From Flavobacteria bacterium BBFL7 (GTDB lineage: Bacteria; Bacteroidota; Bacteroidia; Flavobacteriales; Flavobacteriaceae), in contig CH672374.1 in NCBI GenBank assembly GCA_000153385.1, positions 2,110,544 to 2,174,543 on the forward strand: a DNA stretch of 64,000 nucleotides, read 5' to 3'. Position numbers and translations under genes: made by a program. Below the pieces are notes generated by a model. It did no database searches. It was not told the DNA's origin and worked only from the letters and a program-made list of their open reading frames with translations. Shown piece by piece: positions 10,145 to 19,575 of this stretch (its first letter is position 1; every line of letters starts with the position of its first letter).

Positions 10145-10183
10145 AAAAAAGCCTTGTTTTATAAATTAGAACAAGGCTTTTTT
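10145..10183. terminator. Bidirectional intrinsic terminator after mfd
   Basis: A 13-bp stem (AAAAAAGCCTTGT / ACAAGGCTTTTTT) with a 13-base loop and T-runs on both strands. It lies between the convergent mfd and the 10228-10659 gene. Confidence 0.85.
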
Positions 10184-10198
10184 ATAATATTATAAGTA

Positions 10199-10214
10199 CG
10201 CTTTCGCGAAAGCG
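10199..10214. repeat. CGCTTTCGCGAAAGCG palindrome, copy 3 (exact)
   Basis: Intergenic copy between the mfd terminator and the stop of the cytochrome-b-like gene. Symmetry extends to 18 bp (A...T). Confidence 0.95.
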
Positions 10215-10227
10215 TGATTTTTATAGT

Positions 10228-10659
10228 CTAGAACCACTGGCTCCAAGGTATTCTAGTCAATACGAGTATAAAGGCAAGTGAGTAAAAGATGGCTAATACT
10301 TTCAGTTTGCCATTACTTACAATTTTCTTTTTATGTTTTGAGTAACCTATTGTTAATAAAGTTATCGCAATAATCATTGTTAATGGGTGTTCAACGAGCA
10401 TGAGGCGTGCATCTGGATTACCCATTACTTCCTTCATGCCACCAGACCATGCGTTAAACCATGGCGATGTAAAGTATATTATAAGACCAATTAATAATTG
10501 AATATGCGTCACTATTAATCCACCTAGTGCTAGACTAAAGTCTCTATTGCCAAATTCTTTTTTAGTAAAATAACCAATAAGTGAATTGATTGTAGCTAGT
10601 CCTAAAACAATTACAACTATATATGCCCAACCTGAATGTGCGTGTTTAATGATTTCCAT
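10228..10659 (-). CDS. Four-helix membrane protein, cytochrome-b-like
   Basis: 143 residues with four hydrophobic segments (about 12-30, 45-63, 88-104, 120-138). Conserved-looking histidines (H6/H8 region, H52, H90, H108) lie near membrane edges, as in small b-type cytochromes. It resembles flavobacterial proteins usually labelled 'cytochrome B' (ALGGLIVTHIQLLIGLIIYF, VEHPLTMIIAITLLTIGYSKH, RIPWSQW). Heme binding is inferred from the His pattern only. The gene stands alone and converges on mfd. Confidence 0.6.
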   Translation of the reverse strand: MEIIKHAHSGWAYIVVIVLGLATINSLIGYFTKKEFGNRDFSLALGGLIVTHIQLLIGLIIYFTSPWFNAWSGGMKEVMGNPDARLMLVEHPLTMIIAITLLTIGYSKHKKKIVSNGKLKVLAIFYSLAFILVLTRIPWSQWF

Positions 10660-10694
10660 AGTGATTTAATTTAAATTCAAAAATAACTATAAAC

Positions 10695-10726
10695 AAGAAA
10701 CCCTACTCAATTGAGTAGGGTTTCTT
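10695..10726. terminator. Perfect inverted repeat, likely terminator of the Oar-like receptor gene
   Basis: A 32-bp perfect palindrome (arms AAGAAACCCTACTCAA / TTGAGTAGGGTTTCTT), 27 bp downstream of the minus-strand receptor stop. The T-tract is modest (TTTCTT), so this is a terminator-like hairpin rather than a textbook one. Confidence 0.65.
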
Positions 10727-10753
10727 TATACTATGTAAGTATTAAAATAATTC

Positions 10754-13700
10754 TTAGTTAAAGATATATCTTAAACCTACTTGCATTTGCCATCTTGAAG
10801 ATTGAGTTCCTGCATCATCAATTCTTTCAAAACTTTCTGCAAAGTCTGGATTGAAAGAGAATTCAGGATCAACACCATTACTTTCAACTTCAACAATACC
10901 TACGTTACCAAAACTGCTGTTTACAAATGATTGCTCACCCCAGTTTTTGTTTACTAAGTTTAAGAAGTTAAAGATATCTAGAGATACTTGGAATGTGTGT
11001 TTCTTCTCATTGAAGTTTAAGCTAAAGTCTTGTAACAGCTTTAAGTCTACCATGTGGTTCCATGGTCCACGATCTCCACTACGCTCAGCATATTGTCCAC
11101 GACGTCCATCTAAATAGTCGTTACCTTCAATGAAAGCATCTAGAGCAGCCCATTGGTCTGCAGCAGATACGCCATTGTTATCAACTAAATTGATTTCACT
11201 TGCGTCTCTAGGGATGTAGAATAAAGCGTTATCACTTGAGTCATCATTTAATAAATCTCTTCCTTGGTAGATATAGCTTAAAGCACCACCTTGTTGTCCA
11301 TTATAGAACACACCTAAGGTAGTTTTTAAATTGTCGTTCCACTTATACTCATAAGAAGCGTTTGCAGAAATTCTGTGACCTACTGCAAAAGCAGAGTTAC
11401 CGATCTGTGCAGTGTTCTTACCATTTACAGTCACGATGTTTCTCCATTGAGAACTGTTTTGAGAAGAAGTACCTTCAAAGATAGATTTACCTTGTCCATA
11501 AGAATAAGAAACCTGTCCAGAGAAACCATTGTCGTAAGGCTTAGTTATGCTCAAAGTTCCATTATAAGACCAACCTTCATTAGTATTAGTACCTAAGATA
11601 ACTCTTGTATAAGTATCATCAATCTCATCACCACGGTCATAGAATGGACGTCCATCTGCATTATTAAGTGATAATGTAGGGTCTTTAAGGTTTAAGTTCT
11701 GATAGAATACGTTGTTAATCGTCTCATTATATAAGAAATCTGCACTTACGATAAGTCCCCAAATGTTAGTCTTTTGATCTATACCAATATTGTACTTCAT
11801 TACCTGTGGTAATTTGAAGTCTGGTGAGAAGATGTCAATCTGTCCACCATTTGCACCACTACCCGGAGCTGGAGCACCGTTTAATGGTTGGTTGAAAGGA
11901 TCTGCAACAAAGTTTTGACTACCGAAAGCTTGTGTTCCACCTACAGAAATACCATTGTTGTTATATGCACCACCTGGCCATACTAAAGGTACTCTAGAAG
12001 TAAAGATTCCTAATCCACCACGAACTTGTGTTTTTCTATCACCATTAACATCCCAGTTAAAACCAGCACGTGGAGAAACGTGAATTTGACTTTTTATCTT
12101 TTTACCAACTCTTGCACCTTGAAGATCTTTACCTTCAGCTTCTAATAACGCAACTGTTCTATTGTTGAAATCATCGTTTGCTTGTCCAGATTCGTAGAAA
12201 GGTACATCAAAACGTACTCCATAAGTAAGTTTAAAGTTATCCGTTAATTTCCACTGATCTTGTGCATACAAACCTAACTGAGAATAGGTGAAAGCAGCAG
12301 CAGCAGCTTCAATATTATCACCACTTGTTCCAGCTGGATCTAGTAAAGAGTAAGAGTGGAAGTAAGAATCTGCAGCGACATCATTAGACGGGTCATTATC
12401 AAAATAAGTATTAAATTCTGCAAGAGAGTTAAATTGATACTGTCCATAATTTTGTCTCACAAAAACATTTCTCATATCATAGTTTTCAAAGTTACCTCCG
12501 AAAGTCATGTTGTGAGCACCTTTAGTAACTTCAAAATTGTTTGTAATCGTGAAGATTTTTTGCTCAAGTAAATTAGCAGTTGAGAATGCTTCAGAACCGA
12601 AAGTAATGTCACCATCACCATCTTCAATACTTACTCTAGGGAATGGATTTCCTAATGGGTCACGGTTGTCATTTACTGATGTATAACTTACAATTAAATT
12701 GTTAGAAAGGTCTCTACCATTTGTAGTATTCCATTCTAATGTTGAAAAATGCGTCTCAGACGGGAAATAAATTCCTGCGTTAGCAAAATTAATTGCTCTA
12801 TTACTACTTTGATTTGGAGAGATAGACTCACCATTTACATAATTGTGCTTTGCAGTAATAGTATTCTTATCATCAATGTTATAATCTAATTTAATGGTAA
12901 ACTTTTCACTGTTTAATTCAGTGATTGTATTTTCATATCCACCTGGATTATATCCAAATACGTTGATTAAATTATCTCTTAACGCGTTGATGTCTGCAAT
13001 ACTACTATCACCATTATAAAGAGCAGAGTCAAATGGTCTAGGCTCTTCTTCTCTTTGGATTTCAGCATTTACAAAGAAGAAAAGTTTATCCTTAATGATA
13101 GGTCCTCCTACACGCACACCATAAAGGTTTGCAGTAAAATCATCAAGTTTTTCACGGTTGTCCTCACTAATTCCAACTGGAGTTTTTCCAGCTAGACTTT
13201 CGTTACGTAAATAAAAGTAAGCACTTCCTTCAACTTCATTTGTACCAGATCTAGTAATTGCATTAATAGCACCACCAGTAAATCCTGATTGGCGTACATC
13301 AAAAGGTGCAACATTCACTTGAAAAGACTCTATTGCATCAATAGAAATAGGGTTAACACCTATTTGTCCACCATTAGTTCCTGATCCTGCAAGTCCAAAT
13401 ACATCATTATTAACCGCACCATCAATAAAGATAGAGTTGTAACGGTTGTTTTGACCAGCTATAGAAATAGCGCCACCTTCAGAAACAGTAGCTTGTGGAG
13501 TTTTTCTTAGGAAATCACCAATTCCACGAGTTACAGAAGGCATAGTGTTGATCTCACGCTGTGAGACGTTAGTTTCAGTACCTGTTTTACCAGAATCAAA
13601 AATACCGTCACGTACCGCGTCAATAACAATCGCATCTAATGCATTAGTAGAGTCAGTAAGAGTCAAATCGATCCTTTCAGATTCACCTAATTGCAAATAA

Positions 13701-13990
13701 ATGTCGTTTAATACTACTTCATTCTTACCTACGTAAGTAATAGTAATGGTATAAGGACCACCAACACGCATGTTAGATACACGATAGTATCCATCTATAT
13801 CTGTTGTAGATCCATATTTTGAATTAGTAGGGCCATGAACTGCAACTACAGTAGCTCCTAGTAAAGGTTCATCCTCTGCCTCGAGGATACGACCGTTAAT
13901 GCTCGAGGTTGTTACCTGAGCAGTTACAGCCATGGAGCTTAACAAAAGCCCAATTGCTAGTAAAAATTGTAAAGATTTTTTCATTTTCAA
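10754..13990 (-). CDS. Oar-like TonB-dependent receptor with carboxypeptidase-like domain
   Basis: 1078 residues. A signal peptide (KKSLQFLLAIGLLLSSMAVTAQ) precedes a carboxypeptidase-regulatory/Cna-B-like domain (about 30-115; SINGRILEAEDEPLLGATVV, TDIDGYYRVSNM). A plug follows (about 145-250; INTMPSVTRGIGDFLRKTPQ, YNSIFIDGAVNNDVFG, GFTGGAINAITRSGTN) and then a large barrel ending GLRYIFN. This matches the OmpA-related Oar family of very large TonB receptors, common in Bacteroidota and thought to handle peptides or proteins. No SusD partner is adjacent. It appears monocistronic, with its own promoter element and a downstream hairpin. Confidence 0.92.
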   Translation of the reverse strand: MKMKKSLQFLLAIGLLLSSMAVTAQVTTSSINGRILEAEDEPLLGATVVAVHGPTNSKYGSTTDIDGYYRVSNMRVGGPYTITITYVGKNEVVLNDIYLQLGESERIDLTLTDSTNALDAIVIDAVRDGIFDSGKTGTETNVSQREINTMPSVTRGIGDFLRKTPQATVSEGGAISIAGQNNRYNSIFIDGAVNNDVFGLAGSGTNGGQIGVNPISIDAIESFQVNVAPFDVRQSGFTGGAINAITRSGTNEVEGSAYFYLRNESLAGKTPVGISEDNREKLDDFTANLYGVRVGGPIIKDKLFFFVNAEIQREEEPRPFDSALYNGDSSIADINALRDNLINVFGYNPGGYENTITELNSEKFTIKLDYNIDDKNTITAKHNYVNGESISPNQSSNRAINFANAGIYFPSETHFSTLEWNTTNGRDLSNNLIVSYTSVNDNRDPLGNPFPRVSIEDGDGDITFGSEAFSTANLLEQKIFTITNNFEVTKGAHNMTFGGNFENYDMRNVFVRQNYGQYQFNSLAEFNTYFDNDPSNDVAADSYFHSYSLLDPAGTSGDNIEAAAAAFTYSQLGLYAQDQWKLTDNFKLTYGVRFDVPFYESGQANDDFNNRTVALLEAEGKDLQGARVGKKIKSQIHVSPRAGFNWDVNGDRKTQVRGGLGIFTSRVPLVWPGGAYNNNGISVGGTQAFGSQNFVADPFNQPLNGAPAPGSGANGGQIDIFSPDFKLPQVMKYNIGIDQKTNIWGLIVSADFLYNETINNVFYQNLNLKDPTLSLNNADGRPFYDRGDEIDDTYTRVILGTNTNEGWSYNGTLSITKPYDNGFSGQVSYSYGQGKSIFEGTSSQNSSQWRNIVTVNGKNTAQIGNSAFAVGHRISANASYEYKWNDNLKTTLGVFYNGQQGGALSYIYQGRDLLNDDSSDNALFYIPRDASEINLVDNNGVSAADQWAALDAFIEGNDYLDGRRGQYAERSGDRGPWNHMVDLKLLQDFSLNFNEKKHTFQVSLDIFNFLNLVNKNWGEQSFVNSSFGNVGIVEVESNGVDPEFSFNPDFAESFERIDDAGTQSSRWQMQVGLRYIFN

Positions 13991-14009
13991 TCAGTTATAG
14001 TTTGAGGCA

Positions 14010-14017
14010 CAAAAATA
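14010..14017 (-). promoter_or_regulatory. Bacteroidota -7 element (TATTTTTG) of the Oar-like receptor
   Basis: The minus strand reads TATTTTTG, matching TAnnTTTG, 19 bp upstream of the ATG. Confidence 0.4.
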
Positions 14018-14099
14018 CTGACGAAAAAAGTGTGTAATATTAAGTTAACATTAAGAATATTAAAAACTTATGAACTGTAACTAATTAAAATACAGAAAA

Positions 14100-15737
14100 T
14101 TATGAATTAAGGTTGCCGAATCTTTTCAAAATTGCGCTTGTTGAGCTATCATGGTCGGCATATTCTTTATTCTCAATGTTGTCCAATATGGTATCTGCCA
14201 GGACTTTTCCTAGTTCAACGCCCCATTGATCATAGCTGTAGATATTCCATATAATACCTTCTGTAAAAATCTTATGTTCATACATGGCAATTAACTTTCC
14301 TATACTTTGAGGTGTAAGTTCGTCTATAAGTATAGTAGTAGTAGGTTGGTCTCCTTCAAATACTTTGAAAGGTAACAACATGTCGATCTCATCTTTACTT
14401 TTACCAGATCGTTCTAAATCTTTTTTTGCTTCACTTCTAGTTTTACCATTCATCAATGCTTCTGTCTGAGCAATGAAATTTGCCATCAGTTTATTGTGAT
14501 GGTCCGGTTGATTGTATTTCGCTTTCGCGAAAGCGATAAAATGAGCAGGAATAAGTTTAGTTCCTTGATGAATGAGTTGAAAAAAGGCATGTTGTGAGTT
14601 GGTGCCTGGTTCTCCCCAAACAATATTACCGGTGTCATAGGTCACTGAGTTACCGTCGCGATCAACACATTTACCATTACTTTCCATAATGGCTTGTTGT
14701 AAATAGGCTGGAAGTCTATGTAAATATTGAGTGTAAGGAATAATAACTTCGCTCTGCGCACGGTAAAAATTATTATACCATATTGTCATTAAAGCGAGTT
14801 GTACTGGGATATTTTTCTCAAAATCAGTGTTTCTAAAATGGTTGTCCATTTCATGTGCTCCATCCAGTAAAGCTTGAAAATTATCAGTTCCTATTCCTAA
14901 TGCTACAGACATGCCTACCGTGCTCCATAAAGAAAATCTCCCACCTACCCAGTCAAACATAGGGAAGATGTTTTTATGGTCTATTCCAAAGTTAACGGCT
15001 TTATCTACATTGCTGCTTACGGCAATAAAATGTTTAGAAACAGCACTTGCTTCTAATTTTTCCGTAAACCAATTTCTAATAGTTGTTGCATTGGTTAGTG
15101 TTTCTTGAGTCCCAAATGATTTAGAAACAATAACAAATAAAGTAGTATCTGGATTTATTTTTTTAAGTACTTCTTCAACATGGTCTCCTTCTACATTGGA
15201 TACAAAATGTAAGGTCATGTTGTTCTTATAAGCTTGTAGGGCCTCATAAATCATTACAGGACCTAGGTCGCTACCACCTATACCTATATTAACAATAGTA
15301 TCAAATTTTTTACCATTTGCTGATAAAGTATCGCCGTTCAAAATACCGTCTACGTAATCAAACATTTTTTGTTTACTAGCAATAGCATCGCTTACATTGC
15401 TCTCAAGACTCTTATCAGCATGAGCTTGTGGAGTTCTTAATGCAGTATGTAAGACTGAACGCTTTTCAGTTGCATTGATAACAGCACCAGTAAAATAAGA
15501 GTTAATAGCTTCTTTTAAACCACACTCTGTAGCCAGAGCTGTTAAGTGAGTTCTCGTACTTTCAGTAATCAGGTTCTTTGAAAAATCGACATAAAAATCC
15601 TTGTCTATTATGGTAAGTTTTTGAGCTCTAGAGGCATCTTTCTTAAACTCTTCTCTCAGACTGAAATCGTCAAAACCTTCAAAATGTTTTTCCAATTGAA
15701 GCCATGCGTTTGTTTCTGTAGGATTTATATTTTTCAT
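14100..15737 (-). CDS. pgi: Glucose-6-phosphate isomerase
   Basis: 545 residues, a normal full length. PGI signatures are present: IGIGGSDLGPVMIYEAL, FVSNVEGDHVEEVL, SKSFGTQETLTNA, DWVGGRFSLWSTVG, QHAFFQLIHQGT and NIYSYDQWGVELGK. It interconverts glucose-6-phosphate and fructose-6-phosphate in glycolysis and gluconeogenesis; fbp lies at 58019-59029. The start overlaps the end of the M23 peptidase gene by 4 bp. An exact palindrome copy at 14520-14535 encodes AFAKA between LIPAHFI and KYNQPDHHN, so it sits in an essential-type enzyme without breaking the frame. Confidence 0.97.
   Translation of the reverse strand: MKNINPTETNAWLQLEKHFEGFDDFSLREEFKKDASRAQKLTIIDKDFYVDFSKNLITESTRTHLTALATECGLKEAINSYFTGAVINATEKRSVLHTALRTPQAHADKSLESNVSDAIASKQKMFDYVDGILNGDTLSANGKKFDTIVNIGIGGSDLGPVMIYEALQAYKNNMTLHFVSNVEGDHVEEVLKKINPDTTLFVIVSKSFGTQETLTNATTIRNWFTEKLEASAVSKHFIAVSSNVDKAVNFGIDHKNIFPMFDWVGGRFSLWSTVGMSVALGIGTDNFQALLDGAHEMDNHFRNTDFEKNIPVQLALMTIWYNNFYRAQSEVIIPYTQYLHRLPAYLQQAIMESNGKCVDRDGNSVTYDTGNIVWGEPGTNSQHAFFQLIHQGTKLIPAHFIAFAKAKYNQPDHHNKLMANFIAQTEALMNGKTRSEAKKDLERSGKSKDEIDMLLPFKVFEGDQPTTTILIDELTPQSIGKLIAMYEHKIFTEGIIWNIYSYDQWGVELGKVLADTILDNIENKEYADHDSSTSAILKRFGNLNS
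14520..14535. repeat. CGCTTTCGCGAAAGCG palindrome, copy 4 (exact)
   Basis: Inside pgi, read on the minus strand as Ala-Phe-Ala-Lys-Ala. Symmetry extends to 18 bp (T...A). Confidence 0.95.
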
Positions 15738-16972
15738 AATACTTCGTCGTCGTTTTTAAAAGGTAATAAATCTATTTCATCCTTGAGAGGCTGAATGAAA
15801 TTAAGGTACTCTTCCATTTTTTCTTCTGGTAATGGATCTGCACTAGGTAAATTTTGCTTGTATGGATCTACTTGTTTCCCATTTACCCAAAATCTATAAC
15901 ACACATGTGGTCCTGTTGCCAGTCCAGTAGATCCTACCGTACCTATTACTTGACCTTGTTTCACACGCTGACCTACCTTTACTTTACGTTTAGTCATGTG
16001 TAGGTACTGAGTAGAGTAGGTATTGTTGTGCTTTACTTTTACATAATTTCCATTACCACGTGTATATCCAGATTTGATAACCACTCCATTTGCGGTAGAT
16101 ACGATAGGTGTTCCATAAGCAGCGGCATAATCAGTACCCTTATGTGCTTTCCATCTTTTTTGAACTGGATGAAACCTACGTTTTGTAAAACGGCTTGATA
16201 TTCTAGAATAATTAACCGGTGCTTTTAGGAAGAAACTGCGCAAGGTTTTACCTTTTTCATCATAATAATCACTGATATTGTTGATAGAATCAGTTCTGAA
16301 GTCAAAAGCGTAAAAAGGTGTTTCATCTGTTTCAAAAACGGCGGCTTCTATACTTTCAATTCCTGCATAGATACTGTCGTTTATGTAACGTTCAGTATAA
16401 ATCATTTTAAAGCGATCTCCTTTTTGTAATCTAAAAAAGTCAATAGACCATCTGTAAATATCTGATAACTCATATATGGCTGCCATACCTAATCCTTCTT
16501 CCTCCATTGCTTCAGATAAAGTAGAATTAATAACACCAGAAGCTGTTTTTCTAACAAATTTTAGTGGATGTTTATCTTTATAAGCTTTTAGACTATCAGC
16601 AAAGTTCAGAACTACATAATCCATTTTAGTTGGCTCATAAATAAAAGCTTCTGGAGTTCTTAAGCTATCTTTTCTTTTTAAAATTTTATAAGGTTTACCG
16701 GCTTGGATACGGCGCACACTATATACTGCGTCTAGTTCTTCTGCCGCTTTGAAAACGCTCTGACCATCTACTAAATGTTGATCTATAATATTACCAAAGG
16801 TGTCACCACTTTTAACGGTATCGATAACGACCTCATAGTTGTTAAGGTCAAAACCATATTGCATTACAGGAACGACAACCTCTGCTACTTCTGGCTCAAC
16901 ATATACCTCTTTTTCTTTACAAGCGGTAAGGCTTATTCCCAGTGCTAGGGCGATAACTAGAAATTTTTTCAT
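15734..16972 (-). CDS. M23-family peptidoglycan endopeptidase, lipoprotein
   Basis: 412 residues. A lipoprotein signal peptide has its lipobox at LTAC (Cys18). A LysM/OapA-like segment covers about 50-100 (VKSGDTFGNIIDQHLVDG), and a C-terminal LytM (M23) domain about 265-380. Metal ligands His277 and Asp281 (HKGTD) and YLHM are visible. In the last motif the usual GPHxH reads GPHVC (His356, Cys358), so the final zinc-ligand histidine is a cysteine. M23 enzymes cut peptidoglycan cross-links during growth or division. It overlaps pgi by 4 bp and follows the dioxygenase gene by 3 bp, so the three form one transcription unit. Confidence 0.88.
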   Translation of the reverse strand: MKKFLVIALALGISLTACKEKEVYVEPEVAEVVVPVMQYGFDLNNYEVVIDTVKSGDTFGNIIDQHLVDGQSVFKAAEELDAVYSVRRIQAGKPYKILKRKDSLRTPEAFIYEPTKMDYVVLNFADSLKAYKDKHPLKFVRKTASGVINSTLSEAMEEEGLGMAAIYELSDIYRWSIDFFRLQKGDRFKMIYTERYINDSIYAGIESIEAAVFETDETPFYAFDFRTDSINNISDYYDEKGKTLRSFFLKAPVNYSRISSRFTKRRFHPVQKRWKAHKGTDYAAAYGTPIVSTANGVVIKSGYTRGNGNYVKVKHNNTYSTQYLHMTKRKVKVGQRVKQGQVIGTVGSTGLATGPHVCYRFWVNGKQVDPYKQNLPSADPLPEEKMEEYLNFIQPLKDEIDLLPFKNDDEVL

Positions 16973-16975
16973 TTG

Positions 16976-17941
16976 TTATTTTGTATTTAATGCATGTTCA
17001 ACCCATTGTTTTCCCCAGTTATCAATCTCTTCTTGAGTCCATAATTCTGGATAAAAAATTATTTTTTGAAAACTAGGTGGTAAGAATTTCTTCCAGTTTG
17101 TTCCTCCAGTGGCTTGAATAGGGTCACCTTCTTTTCTTAAATAACGATGTGCGCTTCCCATATGCATTAATTTCCAGTTAATGTTTGCATTCTGGTCATG
17201 AGCACGCATGGCATCCATCAATTCTTTTGTTTTCTCTTCTTCAGGTAATTGCAGGTAACGCTGGTAAATGTTGCTGTCTTTTACTTCATGTGCGATACGT
17301 AAGAACCTAGGAGTGTAACGTTCTTCAAACTGTTTTAGTGTGAGTGTTTTTTCTTGAGTATGCATATCGATACCACCTTGTTTCCAGTAACAATGGTTGT
17401 AGAGTTCTTCTAGGCTGGTGTTCTCGCTTTCGCGGAAGCGTTCTCTAACATCAGGATGCACCACATTTATTAAATCACTACTATAGAATTCAATCATGCG
17501 GAATTGAGCACTTTGAAATCCACTAGCAGGTAATAGTGACATGCGGAATTTTAAAAACTGCTCGCGTTCCATACCTTTAATCATTACCTCAAAAGAGCTG
17601 ATTAGTATACCAAAGTAACGATTAATACGGCGCAATTTTTCTGCAAAGAAAGGACCAGTTAAGTCTTTACTCTCTATGATTTGTAATTGCTCGTGTATAA
17701 TAAGCTTAAAATAAAGTTCAGTAATCTGGTGATAACCTATAAAAATCATTTCATCTGGGAAATGAGTTGAAGGTACTTGAAGACTTAGTAATGTGTCTAA
17801 TCTAATGTAGTCCCAGTAAGTGATATACTGATCATATAACAGTCCGTCAAGATAGGATAGCATGTCCTGACCGGAATTTTTAAATTTTTCTTCTAGCAAC
17901 TGAATGCGTTGCGCGATTTCTGGACTGATTTCCTGTGACAT
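16976..17941 (-). CDS. Tryptophan 2,3-dioxygenase
   Basis: 321 residues with the TDO fold. Characteristic segments are LTYWDYIRLDTLLSLQ-like (YITYWDYIRLDTLLSLQ), HYQITELYFKLIIHE-like (GYHQITELYFKLIIHEQ), RMSLLPASGFQSAQFRMIEF, and GTGGTNW-like ATGGTNWKKFLPPSF near the C-terminus. TDO is a heme enzyme opening the indole ring of tryptophan to N-formylkynurenine. It is first in a likely operon with the M23 peptidase and pgi. A one-mismatch palindrome at 17425-17440 encodes RFRES. Its mismatch is synonymous (TTT to TTC for Phe). Confidence 0.93.
   Translation of the reverse strand: MSQEISPEIAQRIQLLEEKFKNSGQDMLSYLDGLLYDQYITYWDYIRLDTLLSLQVPSTHFPDEMIFIGYHQITELYFKLIIHEQLQIIESKDLTGPFFAEKLRRINRYFGILISSFEVMIKGMEREQFLKFRMSLLPASGFQSAQFRMIEFYSSDLINVVHPDVRERFRESENTSLEELYNHCYWKQGGIDMHTQEKTLTLKQFEERYTPRFLRIAHEVKDSNIYQRYLQLPEEEKTKELMDAMRAHDQNANINWKLMHMGSAHRYLRKEGDPIQATGGTNWKKFLPPSFQKIIFYPELWTQEEIDNWGKQWVEHALNTK
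17425..17440. repeat. CGCTTTCGCGAAAGCG palindrome, copy 5 (1 mismatch)
   Basis: Inside the tryptophan dioxygenase gene (plus strand reads CGCTTTCGCGGAAGCG), read as Arg-Phe-Arg-Glu-Ser. The mismatch keeps the amino acid. Confidence 0.85.
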
Positions 17942-17962
17942 GAAAACGTTTTAAAGGTTCTA

Positions 17963-17970
17963 CAAATGTA
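17963..17970 (-). promoter_or_regulatory. Bacteroidota -7 element (TACATTTG) of the TDO-M23-pgi unit
   Basis: The minus strand reads TACATTTG, matching TAnnTTTG, 21 bp before the dioxygenase ATG. Confidence 0.45.
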
Positions 17971-18039
17971 ATGATACCTGAGAAACCTTAAAACGTATCT
18001 ATGGAATAAAGAAGGATATTGTTAACAGTAAATACTAAC

Positions 18040-18828
18040 TTATTTAGGCAAAGATTTAAATTGATATTTTAACCCTTTAAAAGCATCTAGATCTGCCGTA
18101 AGAGATCCTACCGCTAATTTTGCTTTTATTTTTAAAGGCATTTTGTTTTCATCATCAGATATCCACACGGTTAGACTCTCTTCTTCTTTAAAAACACGTC
18201 CAGATTGTACATATGGCCTAAATTCTAATGCTGGTACTTTACCAAATTTTGTCCTAATCGTATCGCGACCTAGAAATTTTAATTTAAAGTCAAAATTCTC
18301 TTTATCAAAGAACATAGGTAATTTAAATTCATCACCTTTCTCTAATGAATTGATATCCACAATGGTGCGCAAATGATAGAAGGCGCTCATCATGTCCTGG
18401 GTAGATGGTTCTATCTTTATAGAATCTACTTTATTATGTTTTTTATCATTAATTACTGCGGTTCCCGTATCATGGTCAAAATCTATCTGTATATCTTTAG
18501 TGTGTCCACCTTCATCAATGTCGCGTATAAAACGGTAAGGTTTAACCGTGTTACGGTCTATGTAGGTTTCATATCTATCATCAACCTTAAAAAACAGATG
18601 CAGTAATCCTGTTGATTTCCCTTTTCCTTTAATATGATAAACTTCTTTACCGTTTAGTTTTGCCTCGTTAACTTGCATCGTCGCATAACTGGCGTTAAAA
18701 ACACCATAGTGTATTCTAAAGCGAAACCATTCACCTTTTTTAAACGCCATTTCTGGTGGTGCGGTGGTAGGCATAAAAGCTGTAGTTGCTATAAATATTG
18801 CGAGTAATGGAAGTATAAATTTTTTCAT
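18040..18828 (-). CDS. DUF3108 family exported protein
   Basis: 262 residues from the ATG at 18828, chosen because it starts directly on a signal peptide (KKFILPLLAIFIATTAFMP). An upstream in-frame ATG at 18906 would add 26 residues lacking signal-peptide character. The mature part is a beta-rich DUF3108 domain (FKKGEWFRFRIHYGVFNASYATMQV, GKGKSTGLLHLFFKVDDRYETYID, MSAFYHLR). DUF3108 proteins are periplasmic and of unknown function. In flavobacteria this gene commonly sits beside tryptophan/tyrosine dioxygenases and M23 genes, as here. Confidence 0.82.
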   Translation of the reverse strand: MKKFILPLLAIFIATTAFMPTTAPPEMAFKKGEWFRFRIHYGVFNASYATMQVNEAKLNGKEVYHIKGKGKSTGLLHLFFKVDDRYETYIDRNTVKPYRFIRDIDEGGHTKDIQIDFDHDTGTAVINDKKHNKVDSIKIEPSTQDMMSAFYHLRTIVDINSLEKGDEFKLPMFFDKENFDFKLKFLGRDTIRTKFGKVPALEFRPYVQSGRVFKEEESLTVWISDDENKMPLKIKAKLAVGSLTADLDAFKGLKYQFKSLPK

Positions 18829-18917
18829 GATGCTTTGATTTAACAGCATTTTCATGCGTTTCAAAGTATGATTTACAAAACTCGTTCCAAAACCCGATTT
18901 ATTCATAATACTACATA

Positions 18918-19547
18918 TTAATCTTGAGGAACTACTTCTTCAATTGTTTCTAATTCAATTACTTCTGAGTTTAATGAATCTGTTGTGGCATTTAAACTGT
19001 CCACTTCTTCTTCATACTCGTACCAGTCGTCTTCAACTTCAGATTCTTCATATTCATAATCTTCATTGTACCATTCATCATCTTCATCTAACATGTCCAG
19101 ATAGTTGTATTCATCAAACGCATTACTGAAAAGTCCTATGAAACCTAATACAATTAAAATTAAACTAATGATACCTACTACTAGGTTGAAAGTTTTTGCA
19201 TTACTCACTCTTTTATAACTACTGGGGTCATATTGTTCTGGGTTTTGCTGGTACTTATTCATGCTAGAATGTGCAAGAGCAAAACCTATAATGCTTAATA
19301 TAAGTGCAATATACTGGCCGCCTACACAACAACAAATAACAAATAATACAGTAGCAATAATTGCAAGTACCATTGCGCTATTATCTGCCGGTAGTTTTGA
19401 GCGATATGGTTGAGAACTCCAGTTTTGACCACCTTGATTTTGGTTTTGTTGATTGTTGCTAGTACTATCAAATCCTGGATTAGAGTAGTTGTTATCTTCC
19501 CAAGATCTATTTTGGTTTGAAGAATTTTGGTTGGTATTGTTTTCCAA
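18918..19547 (-). CDS. CCC-motif membrane protein
   Basis: 209 residues. The first ~50 are Asn/Gln/Ser-rich and disordered. Two hydrophobic segments follow: about 58-95, containing ICCCVGG, and about 120-145. The tail is very acidic and Tyr-rich (LDMLDEDDEWYNEDYEYEESEVEDDWYEYEEE). It matches the small flavobacterial family named for its CCC motif and resembles DUF4190 proteins. The function is unknown. The acidic tail may lie in the periplasm or cytoplasm; topology cannot be decided here. Confidence 0.65.
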   Translation of the reverse strand: MENNTNQNSSNQNRSWEDNNYSNPGFDSTSNNQQNQNQGGQNWSSQPYRSKLPADNSAMVLAIIATVLFVICCCVGGQYIALILSIIGFALAHSSMNKYQQNPEQYDPSSYKRVSNAKTFNLVVGIISLILIVLGFIGLFSNAFDEYNYLDMLDEDDEWYNEDYEYEESEVEDDWYEYEEEVDSLNATTDSLNSEVIELETIEEVVPQD

Positions 19548-19575
19548 TTGGGTAAAATTTAGTTTTTAATAGAGT

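Noticed and set aside
10228-10659. Possible ribosomal protein label for the small membrane protein
   Set aside because: Four hydrophobic segments and membrane-edge histidines fit a cytochrome-b-like protein, not a ribosomal one.
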